A stretch of DNA of 64,000 bases, from positions 2,480,001 through 2,544,000 of the forward strand of contig CP123443.1 of NCBI GenBank assembly GCA_029867005.1, given 5' to 3'. The notes beneath the pieces are model-generated. The model was not told where the DNA came from. It saw only the letters and a program-made list of their open reading frames with translations, and searched no databases. The stretch comes from Candidatus Haliotispira prima. Lineage in GTDB: Bacteria > Spirochaetota > Spirochaetia > SP-2023. Made by a program: the position numbers and the translations under genes. Positions 27,465-35,312 of the stretch are shown piece after piece; within the stretch, counting starts at the first letter, position 1, and each line of letters begins with the position of its first letter.

Positions 27465-28098
27465 GAGGGGTTCCAAGGGCCGGGTAAGCTTGTCAGTAAA
27501 TGAGCCTGCCGAATCTTGGGAAGGGGGTTGAGAATTGTAAGGGCAGCTTGTACCTGAGTGAAAACAAGACTTGGTTTGCCGGTTTAGGCAAGGATGGGCA
27601 GGTATTGCGGGCTTGGGGCCAACAGTTTATACTGAGAGATACGAAGAATACAGAAAGCTCTTTTTTGTGGGATGTACCGGAAATACGCAGAACAGGCGGT
27701 TTAACTGCGCTCAAAGATTCCGGCTACTTGGGCAACCCCTCGGGCTAATGCAGTAGGCTAAACACTGTTTGTTTTTGATCAACAGTGCTCTGTAGACAAT
27801 GCCTGAAATATTATCTACATTTTGTCTGGGCACGGTCCGTTTTGGTACGATACCGGCAGAGGGAACTGGAGGGACGTTTTTTCTTATGAGTGAAGCCAAG
27901 ATTAACCCCGCTGTCCTGCGGTGGGCCACAGCTGTGCTGAACAGGTTTTTCATTCCGTGGAAACCAATCAAACTTTGGTGCGGGATGCGGCACAGCTCCC
28001 GGGGGTAAGCTATAGTCATTTGTCTGATATACAAAATAAATTGTCGAAAGGGGGGGCAGCCACTTTGAATTATTTCTATATTTTAGGTGCCAATATTT
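27465..28098. other. No confident gene between loci F and G
   Basis: Only short frames of 60-107 codons occur on both strands, none with a family I recognise or a good ribosome site. The stretch probably includes degraded remains of the locus G body and of duplicated spacer. Confidence 0.5.
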
Positions 28099-28500
28099 TT
28101 ATTGAAGGTGCCAAGCATTATCCTTGTACATAAACAAAAGGAGTTGCCGTTTTGGGGTCTTGTTGCCAAAGGTTCTGCTGATATAGCCCTGCTTGCTTGC
28201 GGGATTTTTGGGAGGGGTGGCACCGGTACCAACGAGAAATTCCACTTCGATATCTGTGTGAATGACCGTATTGACAGTTATTTCAAAGTGGATGAAATGA
28301 GGGCCATACAAGGCGTTACTGATGGAAATATCGGGGGCCGGTTCCGGGTCTTTGCTGTCCGTCAGCGGGGCACAGCCGGACAGAATCAAATAAATAAGAA
28401 GAATGAAAAAAAGCAGAAAAAAGGAAAAAGCTTTGAAAAGTATCGGCTTATTTAGCCATAAAAAAGATAAACTGACTGTATATATATTTTAAGCGAGGTA
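28099..28500 (-). pseudogene. Locus G: truncated copy of locus C lipoprotein
   Basis: The lipobox LSGC and the ISISNALYGPHFIHFE opening match locus C. The frame ends about 96 residues after the lipobox region, where C continues for about 170 more. The sequence after LFMYK no longer matches. The 5-prime module is also decayed: two heptads, a damaged P2 -35 (CTGACT) and an ATACCA P1 -35. This is best read as a dead member of the family. Confidence 0.7.
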
Positions 28501-28514
28501 TGGATATTGGATAT
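28501..28514 (-). repeat. Collapsed heptanucleotide repeat, locus G (2 units)
   Basis: Two TGGATAT units followed by a one-base change in the P2 -10 region. ATG 28560-28562 is offset by 2 from the lipoprotein frame. Confidence 0.85.
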
Positions 28515-28626
28515 ATAACTGTTTAGCTGGTTAGCAGTCAGCAGTCATCTTCGACGTTTCATAAGAAAAGTCCTCCGAAGTTGTGTAATTTTGGCCTATT
28601 GTATATCCGTTTGGGATATTTGGTAT
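28514..28626 (-). promoter_or_regulatory. Degenerate double promoter module, locus G
   Basis: The P1 -10 TACAAT (28598-28603) is intact but its -35 has become ATACCA (28621-28626). GGAGG and ATG 28560-28562 remain. P2 has drifted to CTGACT and TTATAT. Confidence 0.5.
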
Positions 28627-28750
28627 GGGGGGCCTTAGAGTGGGTTCGAGTATCTCACCCTCTACAGCGGTAGAAATCATTTAGGTCCATTAGACTGGGA
28701 ATAGCGGAGCTTGTCCGTATCGGTAGGTGAGCCTGTCGAACCTTTAGAAA
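28627..28750. repeat. Dispersed spacer repeat
   Basis: A copy of an intergenic element containing GGGTTCGAGTATCTCAC and, further on, GGTAGGTGAGCCTGTCGAAC. Related copies follow most lipoprotein modules. It has no coding potential that I can see. Confidence 0.6.
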
Positions 28751-28916
28751 ATTTGGCAAAGGGGCTAATCGAGCGCAGGCTTTATCTTCTCTTAACCCTA
28801 TGAAAAAGGCAATTCAGACCCGCCTCCAAGAGCGAAAGACTCTATCTCGGGAACTATTGACCAAAGAATCTAATTTTGAATAATGTATTAATATACTTAA
28901 CAAAAAGGATAATGTG

Positions 28917-29348
28917 ATGGGTAAGATTATGGCTTTAAAGGCTCGTGGAAATGAGGGGAAAACGACGACGATCAAAATACTTTATAATAAATACTTAAAG
29001 GAAAATTATAGGGTTATACATTATAGAGGTCCGGAGGACATCAAAGATCCGGGGGATATCCTTGCCGTTGTGAAAATAGACGAAACAGTTGTTGGTATTA
29101 CGAGTGCAGGTGATACCTACGATGATGTATTCTCTCATTTAAATACGCTGATCAATGAATACTCTTGTACAGTTTGTGTTTCTGCCAGTAAAACTCGTGG
29201 AGGCACACATGATGCATTTTATAAATATGAAACAGATTATGAGATTGAATTTATAGAAAAAACTATTTGTAACTACTTGCAGCATATTAAAGCAAATAAA
29301 AAAGATGCAAAAATCTTATTTGACAAAATCATAAAAGCTTGTAAGTGA
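28917..29348 (+). CDS. Small P-loop NTPase-like protein, unknown function
   Basis: A 143-residue protein whose start follows AAGGA by 8 bases. ARGNEGKTTTIKIL near the N-terminus fits a Walker A motif. No clear Walker B is seen; VVGITSAGDTYDDVF may serve. The rest is charged and AT-rich. I do not recognise the family. It is the only plus-strand gene in the lipoprotein array and is followed at once by a strong hairpin, so it looks like a self-contained inserted gene. A very short frame (28800-28883, 27 codons) precedes it and may be a remnant. Confidence 0.65.
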   Translation: MGKIMALKARGNEGKTTTIKILYNKYLKENYRVIHYRGPEDIKDPGDILAVVKIDETVVGITSAGDTYDDVFSHLNTLINEYSCTVCVSASKTRGGTHDAFYKYETDYEIEFIEKTICNYLQHIKANKKDAKILFDKIIKACK

Positions 29349-29380
29349 CTTGGAGCAGCCTTATGCTGCTCCAAGTCACT
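29344..29380 (+). terminator. 16-bp perfect hairpin after the P-loop gene
   Basis: The arms 29344-29359 and 29365-29380 are fully complementary with a 5-base loop. The stop codon TGA (29346-29348) lies in the left arm. No long U-run follows. Confidence 0.6.
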
Positions 29381-29501
29381 CTACCAAAATAAAAAACCCG
29401 GAAAATAAAGAAGTCTGCCCTATAGAATCAGCTCGAATCCTTTGCCAAAAGTATTACAGGATACTGTTCCCATTCTGTCCGTGTTTTGTGATACCCGCCC
29501 C

Positions 29502-30476
29502 CTACTCGCTTATGATTTCTGTATTGTAAGCAAAAGCAGGTCTTATACCTTCTTTTACAGTCCACAGCGATGGGCTTACCTTCCTTTGGGGAGAAACTAT
29601 ATATAGAACAGAAGCCAGTTTATTGAGTTCTATTCTCAGACCGTATACATGCACTCCCGATATTCCCGCCCCACAAGTTGGAGTGCAGCGGCCGTGTAGC
29701 AAACCATTCTCAAAATAATCAACAGAACCTCCCTCATAATAATCGTCTGCATAAGGTATAAGCATAATTTCTTCGGCTTTTCGTTCTATTTTAAGAGGTA
29801 TACTCGCTTTTATAGCTACTATCTCCGAGTCTGTCGGGTCTCCTACCACGTTTGAAACTCCCGCCAACCCTCCCATATAGGCAATAAGACCTTCTGAGCT
29901 CACATCTCCTGCCGAAAACGATTTGGTGGTAAACGTTTTTTCCAATATCGTGTCTCCGTCATACACCTTTATTTTGTAAGACGTGTTTTCCTGCAATATA
30001 TCGCTTGTTTCAAAGCTTGTATCGCTGGCTGTGGCTTCATCAACAAACGGAATGTCCGTACTACCGGTGGCAAGCTCGTACGCCGTCCCCTCGTGCAGGA
30101 ACATAAAAATATCCCTCGTCTTTTTGGCCTCCGTAAATTTTCTGGTAATGTAGCCTTTTTTTACCTCTGCCTCCGCCTTAGAAAGGCTGCTGTCTGTCGC
30201 TGTTATCAGGAAACCTACCGTCTCGTCTGCGGACAAACCGGGATCGGCAACCGTGAAATGGACGTAGTGCAGGCCCGAATAGTTGACTGTAATCGATTTT
30301 GCGGGGCTCGGTGTAGCAGGCGGATCACCAGTCTGGGACAGCGGCGCGCAACCGGACAAAACCAAATGAATGAGAAGAATGGAAAAAAAGCAGAAAAATG
30401 AAAAAGGTTTGAAAAGATTCGATTTATTGGACAGTAAAAAAAGATAAATTGACTGTATATATGTTCTAGGATTGGT
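29502..30476 (-). CDS. Locus H: lipoprotein (E/H/I family), no in-frame start
   Basis: About 325 open codons. The lipobox is LSGC, followed by APLSQTGDPPATPSPAK. The body shares ITVNYSGLHYVHFTV, GYITRKFTEAKK and ILQENTSYKIKVYDGD with E and I, and ends in AYNTEIISE. A region around VVGDPTDSEIVAIKAS is longer than in E and I. The ATG at 30565-30567 reads the repeats in another frame. The gene has no ATG or GTG start of its own. Confidence 0.8.
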   Translation of the reverse strand, partial: TNPRTYIQSIYLFLLSNKSNLFKPFSFFCFFSILLIHLVLSGCAPLSQTGDPPATPSPAKSITVNYSGLHYVHFTVADPGLSADETVGFLITATDSSLSKAEAEVKKGYITRKFTEAKKTRDIFMFLHEGTAYELATGSTDIPFVDEATASDTSFETSDILQENTSYKIKVYDGDTILEKTFTTKSFSAGDVSSEGLIAYMGGLAGVSNVVGDPTDSEIVAIKASIPLKIERKAEEIMLIPYADDYYEGGSVDYFENGLLHGRCTPTCGAGISGVHVYGLRIELNKLASVLYIVSPQRKVSPSLWTVKEGIRPAFAYNTEIISE

Positions 30477-30477
30477 A

Positions 30478-30519
30478 TGGATATTGGATATTGGATATTG
30501 GATATTGGATATTGGATAT
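30478..30519 (-). repeat. Heptanucleotide tandem repeat, locus H (6 units)
   Basis: Six exact TGGATAT units. ATG 30565-30567 is offset by 1; 5 or 8 units would be in frame. Confidence 0.92.
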
Positions 30520-30631
30520 TATACCATTTGGCCGGTCAATGGTCAACAGTGCTTTTTGACATTTCATACGAAAAATCCTCCGAGATTGTGCAACTTTGGC
30601 CTATTGTATATTCGTTTAGGGAGTTTGGCAA
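30518..30631 (-). promoter_or_regulatory. Double promoter and SD-ATG module, locus H
   Basis: P1 is TTGCCA (30626-30631), 17 bp, TACAAT (30603-30608). GGAGG precedes ATG 30565-30567. P2 is TTGACC (30541-30546), 17 bp, TATAAT (30518-30523). Confidence 0.65.
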
Positions 30632-30639
30632 GGGGGGCC

Positions 30640-30760
30640 TCAGACTGGGTTCGAGTACCTCACTCCTCTACAGCGATAGAAATCATTTAGATTCATTAGA
30701 CCGGGAGTAGGTGAGCTTCTCGGTATCGGTAGGTGAGCTTGTCGAACCTCGAACCTTGCC
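30640..30760. repeat. Dispersed spacer repeat
   Basis: A copy of the element with GGGTTCGAGTACCTCAC and GGTAGGTGAGCTTGTCGAAC between loci H and I. Confidence 0.6.
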
Positions 30761-30775
30761 CGAAAATACCTGCCC

Positions 30776-31726
30776 CTACTCGCTTATGATTTCTATATTG
30801 TAAGAAACCACAAAACTTGCCCCTTTTCTTGCAGTCCAAGTCCCCGGAGTTATTCTTACTTGAGGAGAAAGTATATAGACCAAAGAAACAAGTTTACCGG
30901 CTTGCAAAGAAAGAATCGTATTGGTTCCCGATTGAATAGCTTTTATAGCATATATGTACGCCCCCAATATATTCGAGCTACAAGACGGACTGCAACTTGC
31001 CTGTACCGTATTATCTATATAGCTAATTGCCTCCGCTACGAAGGCATCGTCAGCATAAGGGATGAGCATAATTTCTTCGGGTTTTCGTTCTATTGTAAGA
31101 GTGACATCCGCTTTTGCTGCTCCCACCAACCCTCCCATATAGGCAATAAGACCTTCTGAGCTCACATCTCCTGCCGAAAACGATTTGGTGGTAAACGTTT
31201 TCTCCAATATCGTGTCTCCGTCATATACCCTTATCTTGTAAGACGTGTTTTCCTGCAATATATCACTTGTTTCAAAGCTTGTATCGCTGGCTGTGGCACT
31301 GGCAACAAACGGAATATTCGTACTGCCGGCAGAAAACTCGTACGCCGTTCCCTCGTGCAGGAACATGAAAATATCCCTGGATTTTTTGGCTTCCGTAAAT
31401 TTTCTGGTAATGTAGCCTTTTTTTACCTCTGCCTCCGCCTTAGAAGGGCTGCTGTCCGTTCCCGTTATCAGGAAACCCACTGTGTTGTCTGCGAACAAAT
31501 TGGCGTAGTCCACCGTAAAATGGACGTAGTGCGGACCCGAATAGTTGACCGTAATAGATTTTGTGGGGCTTGGTGTCGCCGGCGGATCGCCGGTCCCGGG
31601 TGTAGCCGGCGGGTCGCCGGTCCCGGACAGCGGCTCACAGCCGGACAAGACCAAATGAAACAGAAGAATGGAAAAAAAGCAGAAAAATGAAAAAGGCTTG
31701 AAAAATTTCGATTTCTTGGGCAGCAA
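30776..31726 (-). CDS. Locus I: lipoprotein (E/H/I family), with a possible TTG start
   Basis: 316 residues if the TTG at 31724-31726 is used. It is the one locus of the E/H/I type whose signal peptide has its own start-like codon at the right place: MLPKKSKFF leads into a Phe-rich core and LVLSGC. Sister loci have TTA at the same position. No Shine-Dalgarno precedes it, so it may be weak or accidental. A doubled GDPPATPGT linker follows the Cys. The body is homologous to E and H, with a distinct region near YIDNTVQASCSPSCSSNI. Confidence 0.8.
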   Translation of the reverse strand: MLPKKSKFFKPFSFFCFFSILLFHLVLSGCEPLSGTGDPPATPGTGDPPATPSPTKSITVNYSGPHYVHFTVDYANLFADNTVGFLITGTDSSPSKAEAEVKKGYITRKFTEAKKSRDIFMFLHEGTAYEFSAGSTNIPFVASATASDTSFETSDILQENTSYKIRVYDGDTILEKTFTTKSFSAGDVSSEGLIAYMGGLVGAAKADVTLTIERKPEEIMLIPYADDAFVAEAISYIDNTVQASCSPSCSSNILGAYIYAIKAIQSGTNTILSLQAGKLVSLVYILSPQVRITPGTWTARKGASFVVSYNIEIISE

Positions 31727-31766
31727 AAAAAGATAAACTGACTGTATATATGTTTTAAGAGATGTA

Positions 31767-31808
31767 TGGATATTGGATATTGGATATTGGATATTGGATA
31801 TTGGATAT
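31767..31808 (-). repeat. Heptanucleotide tandem repeat, locus I (6 units)
   Basis: Six exact TGGATAT units. ATG 31854-31856 is offset by 1; 5 or 8 units would be in frame. Confidence 0.92.
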
Positions 31809-31920
31809 TATACCGTTTATCCAGTCAATAGTCAACAGTATTTTTTGACATTTCATAAGAAAAATCCTCCGAGATTGTGCAAACTTAGCCTATTGTATAT
31901 TCGTTTAGAGATTTTGGCAA
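31807..31920 (-). promoter_or_regulatory. Double promoter and SD-ATG module, locus I
   Basis: P1 is TTGCCA (31915-31920), 17 bp, TACAAT (31892-31897). GGAGG precedes ATG 31854-31856. P2 is TTGACT (31830-31835), 17 bp, TATAAT (31807-31812). The module is nearly identical to that of locus K. Confidence 0.65.
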
Positions 31921-31990
31921 GGGGGTCCATTAGACCGGGAGTAGCTCAGCTTCTCGGTATCGGTAGGTGAGCCTGTCGAACCTGGCAAGG
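31921..31990. repeat. Dispersed spacer repeat (short form)
   Basis: A short form of the spacer element ending in GGTAGGTGAGCCTGTCGAAC. The same stretch occurs at 35176-35248. Confidence 0.6.
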
Positions 31991-32008
31991 GCGGGGGCAG
32001 ACACAAAA

Positions 32009-32266
32009 TCACCGCGCCACATACTGATGGATAATACTGCTGATAAGGGTTTGGTAAGGCAGGCCCTGCTCTTGGGCTTTGTGTTTGATACCTTCCAAAT
32101 CTTCTTTGCTCAGACGAATATTGATCCGCTCGGTTTTTAGGGCGCGTTTTGCCGCACTTTGCAGTCTTTGACGCATTGCCATATCTTCCGGAATACCGGG
32201 CTGTGCGTGGGCTTCCGTTTCATTTATCAGGTCTTTTTCTTCCTGATCCTGAACTTTAATGTCCAT
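32009..32266 (-). CDS. Antitoxin, ribbon-helix-helix (CopG/BrnA-like)
   Basis: An 85-residue protein. The C-terminal half INIRLSKEDLEGIKHKAQEQ is a ribbon-helix-helix DNA-binding pattern, followed by GLPYQTLISSIIHQYV, typical of CopG-type antitoxins. The acidic N-terminus would bind the toxin. It lies 22 bases after the toxin gene on the same strand. It should repress the pair through sites upstream of the toxin gene. Confidence 0.78.
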   Translation of the reverse strand: MDIKVQDQEEKDLINETEAHAQPGIPEDMAMRQRLQSAAKRALKTERINIRLSKEDLEGIKHKAQEQGLPYQTLISSIIHQYVAR

Positions 32267-32288
32267 GATATCCTTAGTAGCTTTTCAG

Positions 32289-32594
32289 TTATAATTCTTT
32301 AAGCTCATGATAATAGTATCCCTGGTATTTGCTTGCAGGGAAGATTGTTTTAAGAAAAAATCTATCCATATTGTTTTCTGTACTTGGCACCATTGGAGCC
32401 ACATGAACATAGTCATTGTGCAAAAACAGAATGATATACTGGTGTTTGTACTTGGGGCTAGGATTGGGTATAACCTTAAATTTCCCCGATTCCATTGCCT
32501 TAATTACAAGGTCAAATGATAACCGGCGTTCCCGGACTAGCCAGGCTTCTTTTGCAGGGTCGAATTGATACGCCCCGATGTGTTCTGATTCCAT
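32289..32594 (-). CDS. Toxin, BrnT-like
   Basis: A 101-residue protein with the toxin pattern FDPAKEAWLVRERRLSFD near the N-terminus, VHVAPMVPS in the middle and FLKTIFPASKYQGYYY at the end. This fits the BrnT-like ribonuclease-fold toxins paired with a ribbon-helix-helix antitoxin. The start follows AAGGA by about 8 bases. The toxin gene comes first, the reverse of many modules but normal for this type. Toxic activity is inferred from family only. Confidence 0.75.
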   Translation of the reverse strand: MESEHIGAYQFDPAKEAWLVRERRLSFDLVIKAMESGKFKVIPNPSPKYKHQYIILFLHNDYVHVAPMVPSTENNMDRFFLKTIFPASKYQGYYYHELKEL

Positions 32595-32633
32595 TTGAAT
32601 ATTCCTTTTTCATAAACTTTCTCCTCTGTTAAT

Positions 32634-32688
32634 CGAGATCAAGATACGAGATACCCAGATATGTTACTCTCAGATCACTATACGAGAT
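32634..32688 (-). promoter_or_regulatory. Likely operator region of the toxin-antitoxin pair
   Basis: CGAGAT occurs at 32634-32639, 32647-32652 and 32683-32688, within AT-rich DNA just upstream of the toxin start. Repeated short sites here suit a ribbon-helix-helix autorepressor. The rest of the gap up to 32876 holds nothing I can name. Confidence 0.45.
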
Positions 32689-32876
32689 CCTTAGATTCTG
32701 TCAACCTATTCGGCATACTTTGTGTGCCTTTTTCATTCAACATATATATCTTACTTCCACATTTGATTTTAGTGATTGTAGATTTGTATAATGCGGCAAG
32801 CTCAATCACGGACCGACTTTCTCTATGATGCTTGCCCTTTATCCCCCCAAAGATTTTTCAGGTCCATTCCAAGCAA

Positions 32877-33803
32877 CTATTTACCTGTAATGAGATCAAT
32901 AGTATAGGATTGACGGTCATTGTCTTTACTTACAATTCGGATCTTATCTTCATCTAATCCGGCAAAAGATTGAAACCCCAAAAGAATTTTATGATACGTG
33001 TACATGGCAATATCTTCATAAATATACTCATTCATTAGTGCAACACCTGAATTAGCTAAACAAGAATTTAGATCACAACTAACACGAACAGTATCATTAG
33101 CCTTTATGCGAGTGAAAAAAGACCATCCGACAGTTAATAATTGGCTCATATACAGAGGAATCAACAAAACTTCTCCTTTTTTGCCATACACTTCATAGAG
33201 ACTTTCAAAAAGCAGTACGCTCGGTGCAAAATTCAGACTGTATCCTATACTTGTTGACGGAAACGCACTCGCCGGAGGAATGGCCACCGTGGTAAAAGGC
33301 AGCGTTTCAATGACACTCTTATCGCTAAGAATATAAACCTTATATGCCGTCTCCGGTTGTAAAATATCGGCCGCGCTCATCGCCCCAATATTAGTCTTTA
33401 GACTGTCATTGGTACCGTAGTGTTTGGCGGTAAAGATCCGTTTAGGGGTGTTGGCTACGATGTTGCGAGTGAGTAATCCTACTTTATCTTTTATATCCGC
33501 CCAAACGGGGGCAGGTTCATCGGCTAAACGGACAATGGCACTGACGGCCATATCTTCAATAAGATTTACGGTCAGTTCTACAGCCTGTATTCCGGTAAAA
33601 GATATGGTGAAAGTGTTTGTTGGGGCGGGGGGTGAATCAGCGGGGGGAGAGTCTTTGCTGTCAGACAACGGCTCACAGCCGGACAGAACCAAATGAAACA
33701 GCAGAATGGAAAAAAAGCAGAAAAATGAAAAAGGCTTGAAAAATTTCGATTTATTGGGCAGTAAAAAAAGATAAACTGACTGTATATATGTTTTAAGAAA
33801 GGT
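32877..33803 (-). CDS. Locus J: lipoprotein (J/L family), no in-frame start
   Basis: About 309 open codons. The lipobox is LSGC, then EPLSDSKDSPPADSPPAP, a Pro/Ser linker. The Fn3-like part ISFTGIQAVELTVNL to ILQPETAYKVYIL and LPFTT is shared with locus L and, more distantly, with A and B. The C-terminal half differs from L. No start codon lies between the repeats and the lipobox except the lipobox TTG. The ATG at 33892-33894 is out of frame with 6 repeats. Confidence 0.8.
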   Translation of the reverse strand, partial: TFLKTYIQSVYLFLLPNKSKFFKPFSFFCFFSILLFHLVLSGCEPLSDSKDSPPADSPPAPTNTFTISFTGIQAVELTVNLIEDMAVSAIVRLADEPAPVWADIKDKVGLLTRNIVANTPKRIFTAKHYGTNDSLKTNIGAMSAADILQPETAYKVYILSDKSVIETLPFTTVAIPPASAFPSTSIGYSLNFAPSVLLFESLYEVYGKKGEVLLIPLYMSQLLTVGWSFFTRIKANDTVRVSCDLNSCLANSGVALMNEYIYEDIAMYTYHKILLGFQSFAGLDEDKIRIVSKDNDRQSYTIDLITGK

Positions 33804-33804
33804 A

Positions 33805-33846
33805 TGGATATTGGATATTGGATATTGGATATTGGATATTGGATAT
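33805..33846 (-). repeat. Heptanucleotide tandem repeat, locus J (6 units)
   Basis: Six exact TGGATAT units. ATG 33892-33894 is offset by 1; 5 or 8 units would be in frame. Confidence 0.92.
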
Positions 33847-33958
33847 TATACTGTTTATCCGGTCAGTAGTCAACAGTGCTTTTTGACGTTTCATACGAAA
33901 AATCCTCCGAGATTGTGCAACTTTGGCCTATTGTATATTCGTTTAGAGCGTTTGACAA
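33845..33958 (-). promoter_or_regulatory. Double promoter and SD-ATG module, locus J
   Basis: P1 is TTGTCA (33953-33958), 17 bp, TACAAT (33930-33935). GGAGG precedes ATG 33892-33894. P2 is TTGACT (33868-33873), 17 bp, TATAAT (33845-33850). Confidence 0.65.
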
Positions 33959-34312
33959 GGGGGGGGCCTTAGACTGGGTTCGAGTACCTCACCCCCTCTC
34001 TACAACGATAGAAATCATTTAAGTCCATTAGACCGGGGATAGCTGAGCTTCTCGGTATCGGTAGGTGAACCTGTCGAACCTGACAAGGGGGGGCCTTAGA
34101 CTGGGTTCGAGTACCTCACCCCTCTACGACGATAAAAATCATTTAGGTCTATTAGACCGGGGGTAGGTGAGCCTATCGAACCTGGCAAGGGGGGACCTTA
34201 GAGGGAGTTCGGAGACCTCACCCCTCTACAACGATAGAAATCATTTGGGTTCATTAGACCGGGGGTAGCTCAGCTTCTCGGTATCGGTAGGTGAGCCTGT
34301 CGAACCTGGCTA
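33959..34312. repeat. Cluster of dispersed spacer repeats
   Basis: Three partial to full copies of the spacer element in a row, each with a CCTTAGA...CTCACCCC part and a GTAGGTGAGCCTGTCGAACC-like part. It is the densest cluster in the window and has no gene. Confidence 0.65.
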
Positions 34313-34431
34313 GAGGCGGCAGCATGTCGGAGACCGAATGGCTCCGGGATGAGATACGGATTTGAGGGCCGAACCTCAAAGGCCGCAGAACCGACGGTGA
34401 AATTGTGAATACACGCCCGCACAGAATTTTC

Positions 34432-35013
34432 TTATAGTTCCACACATTCATGTACAATATAGCCTCCCTCGCCCCGACTATAAATTATTTTCGGAAATTT
34501 AACACTGTTCAGATCAGAGAGTTTTCCTTCTATACTTGGTAAGATAGCCTTATTACTATCAAAGATACCACTGATATCTCCATCTTCCGCTAAAATTTTA
34601 TCCGATCTAATGGTTGCCAATTTCTGCCCGTTTATCTCAAAGGGACCAACAAGTCCTATTGCTCCGCCTATGACAAGAGTGACAAAACTATCAGAACCAA
34701 CTGTTATTTCTATATTGGCGTAACTCACTCTGGGCTTATTTGACTCCGTCCTATCCCGCATTGCATCAGTTACGGGACTATTGCGGGAAACTCCTACCCA
34801 TCGATACGTTCCCAAATAAAGAGATGGGCCACTATCACCATTGTCATTGTTATTTGTGTTACTCGATATATCATCGCAGCCGGACAGAACCAAATGAAAC
34901 AGCAGAACGGAAAAAAAGCAGAAAAATGAGAAAAACGAAAAAGGTTTGGAAAATTTAGGCTTATTTAGCCCTAAGAAAAGATAAACTGACTGTATATATG
35001 TTTTAAGAGATGT
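34432..35013 (-). CDS. Locus K: small lipoprotein (K/M family), no in-frame start
   Basis: About 194 open codons; the mature part is about 148 residues. The signal segment FSFFSFFCFFSVLLFHLV ends in LSGC, followed by an Asn/Asp-rich linker (DDISSNTNNNDNGDSG). The body (LYLGTYRWVGVSRNS to YIVHECVEL) is unlike the Fn3-like members and may be a small beta-barrel. It differs from locus M at one residue (Ala or Pro before EDGDIS). The only start in frame is the lipobox TTG. Confidence 0.78.
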   Translation of the reverse strand, partial: TSLKTYIQSVYLFLGLNKPKFSKPFSFFSFFCFFSVLLFHLVLSGCDDISSNTNNNDNGDSGPSLYLGTYRWVGVSRNSPVTDAMRDRTESNKPRVSYANIEITVGSDSFVTLVIGGAIGLVGPFEINGQKLATIRSDKILAEDGDISGIFDSNKAILPSIEGKLSDLNSVKFPKIIYSRGEGGYIVHECVEL

Positions 35014-35014
35014 A

Positions 35015-35063
35015 TGGATATTGGATATTGGATATTGGATATTGGATATTGGATATTGGATAT
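35015..35063 (-). repeat. Heptanucleotide tandem repeat, locus K (7 units)
   Basis: Seven exact TGGATAT units, the longest tract in the window. ATG 35109-35111 is offset by 2; 8 or 5 units would be in frame. The near-identical module of locus I has 6, so the count does vary. Confidence 0.92.
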
Positions 35064-35175
35064 TATACCGTTTATCCGGTCAATAGTCAACAGTATTTTT
35101 TGACATTTCATAAGAAAAATCCTCCGAGATTGTGCAAACTTAGCCTATTGTATATTCGTTTAGAGATTTTGGCAA
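35062..35175 (-). promoter_or_regulatory. Double promoter and SD-ATG module, locus K
   Basis: P1 is TTGCCA (35170-35175), 17 bp, TACAAT (35147-35152). GGAGG precedes ATG 35109-35111. P2 is TTGACT (35085-35090), 17 bp, TATAAT (35062-35067). Confidence 0.65.
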
Positions 35176-35248
35176 GGGGGTCCATTAGACCGGGAGTAGC
35201 TCAGCTTCTCGGTATCGGTAGGTGAGCCTGTCGAACCTGGCAAGGGCG
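35176..35248. repeat. Dispersed spacer repeat (short form)
   Basis: Matches 31921-31990 almost base for base, following the matching promoter module. Confidence 0.6.
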
Positions 35249-35312
35249 GGGGCAGCATGCCGAACTGCTCTGTGATGAGGTGCGGATTTTTTAGGCCCAT
35301 ACCAAACCCACT

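Noticed and set aside
27500..27748. 82-codon plus-strand frame between loci F and G
   Set aside because: No ribosome site, no recognised family, and it overlaps other frames of equal length.
28800..28883. 27-codon plus-strand frame before the P-loop gene
   Set aside because: Too short and without context; possibly a remnant, not listed as a gene.
33966..34010. tRNA-like GGGTTCGAGTACC in the spacer repeats
   Set aside because: It resembles a T-loop, but the flanks do not form a T-stem, acceptor or anticodon arm.
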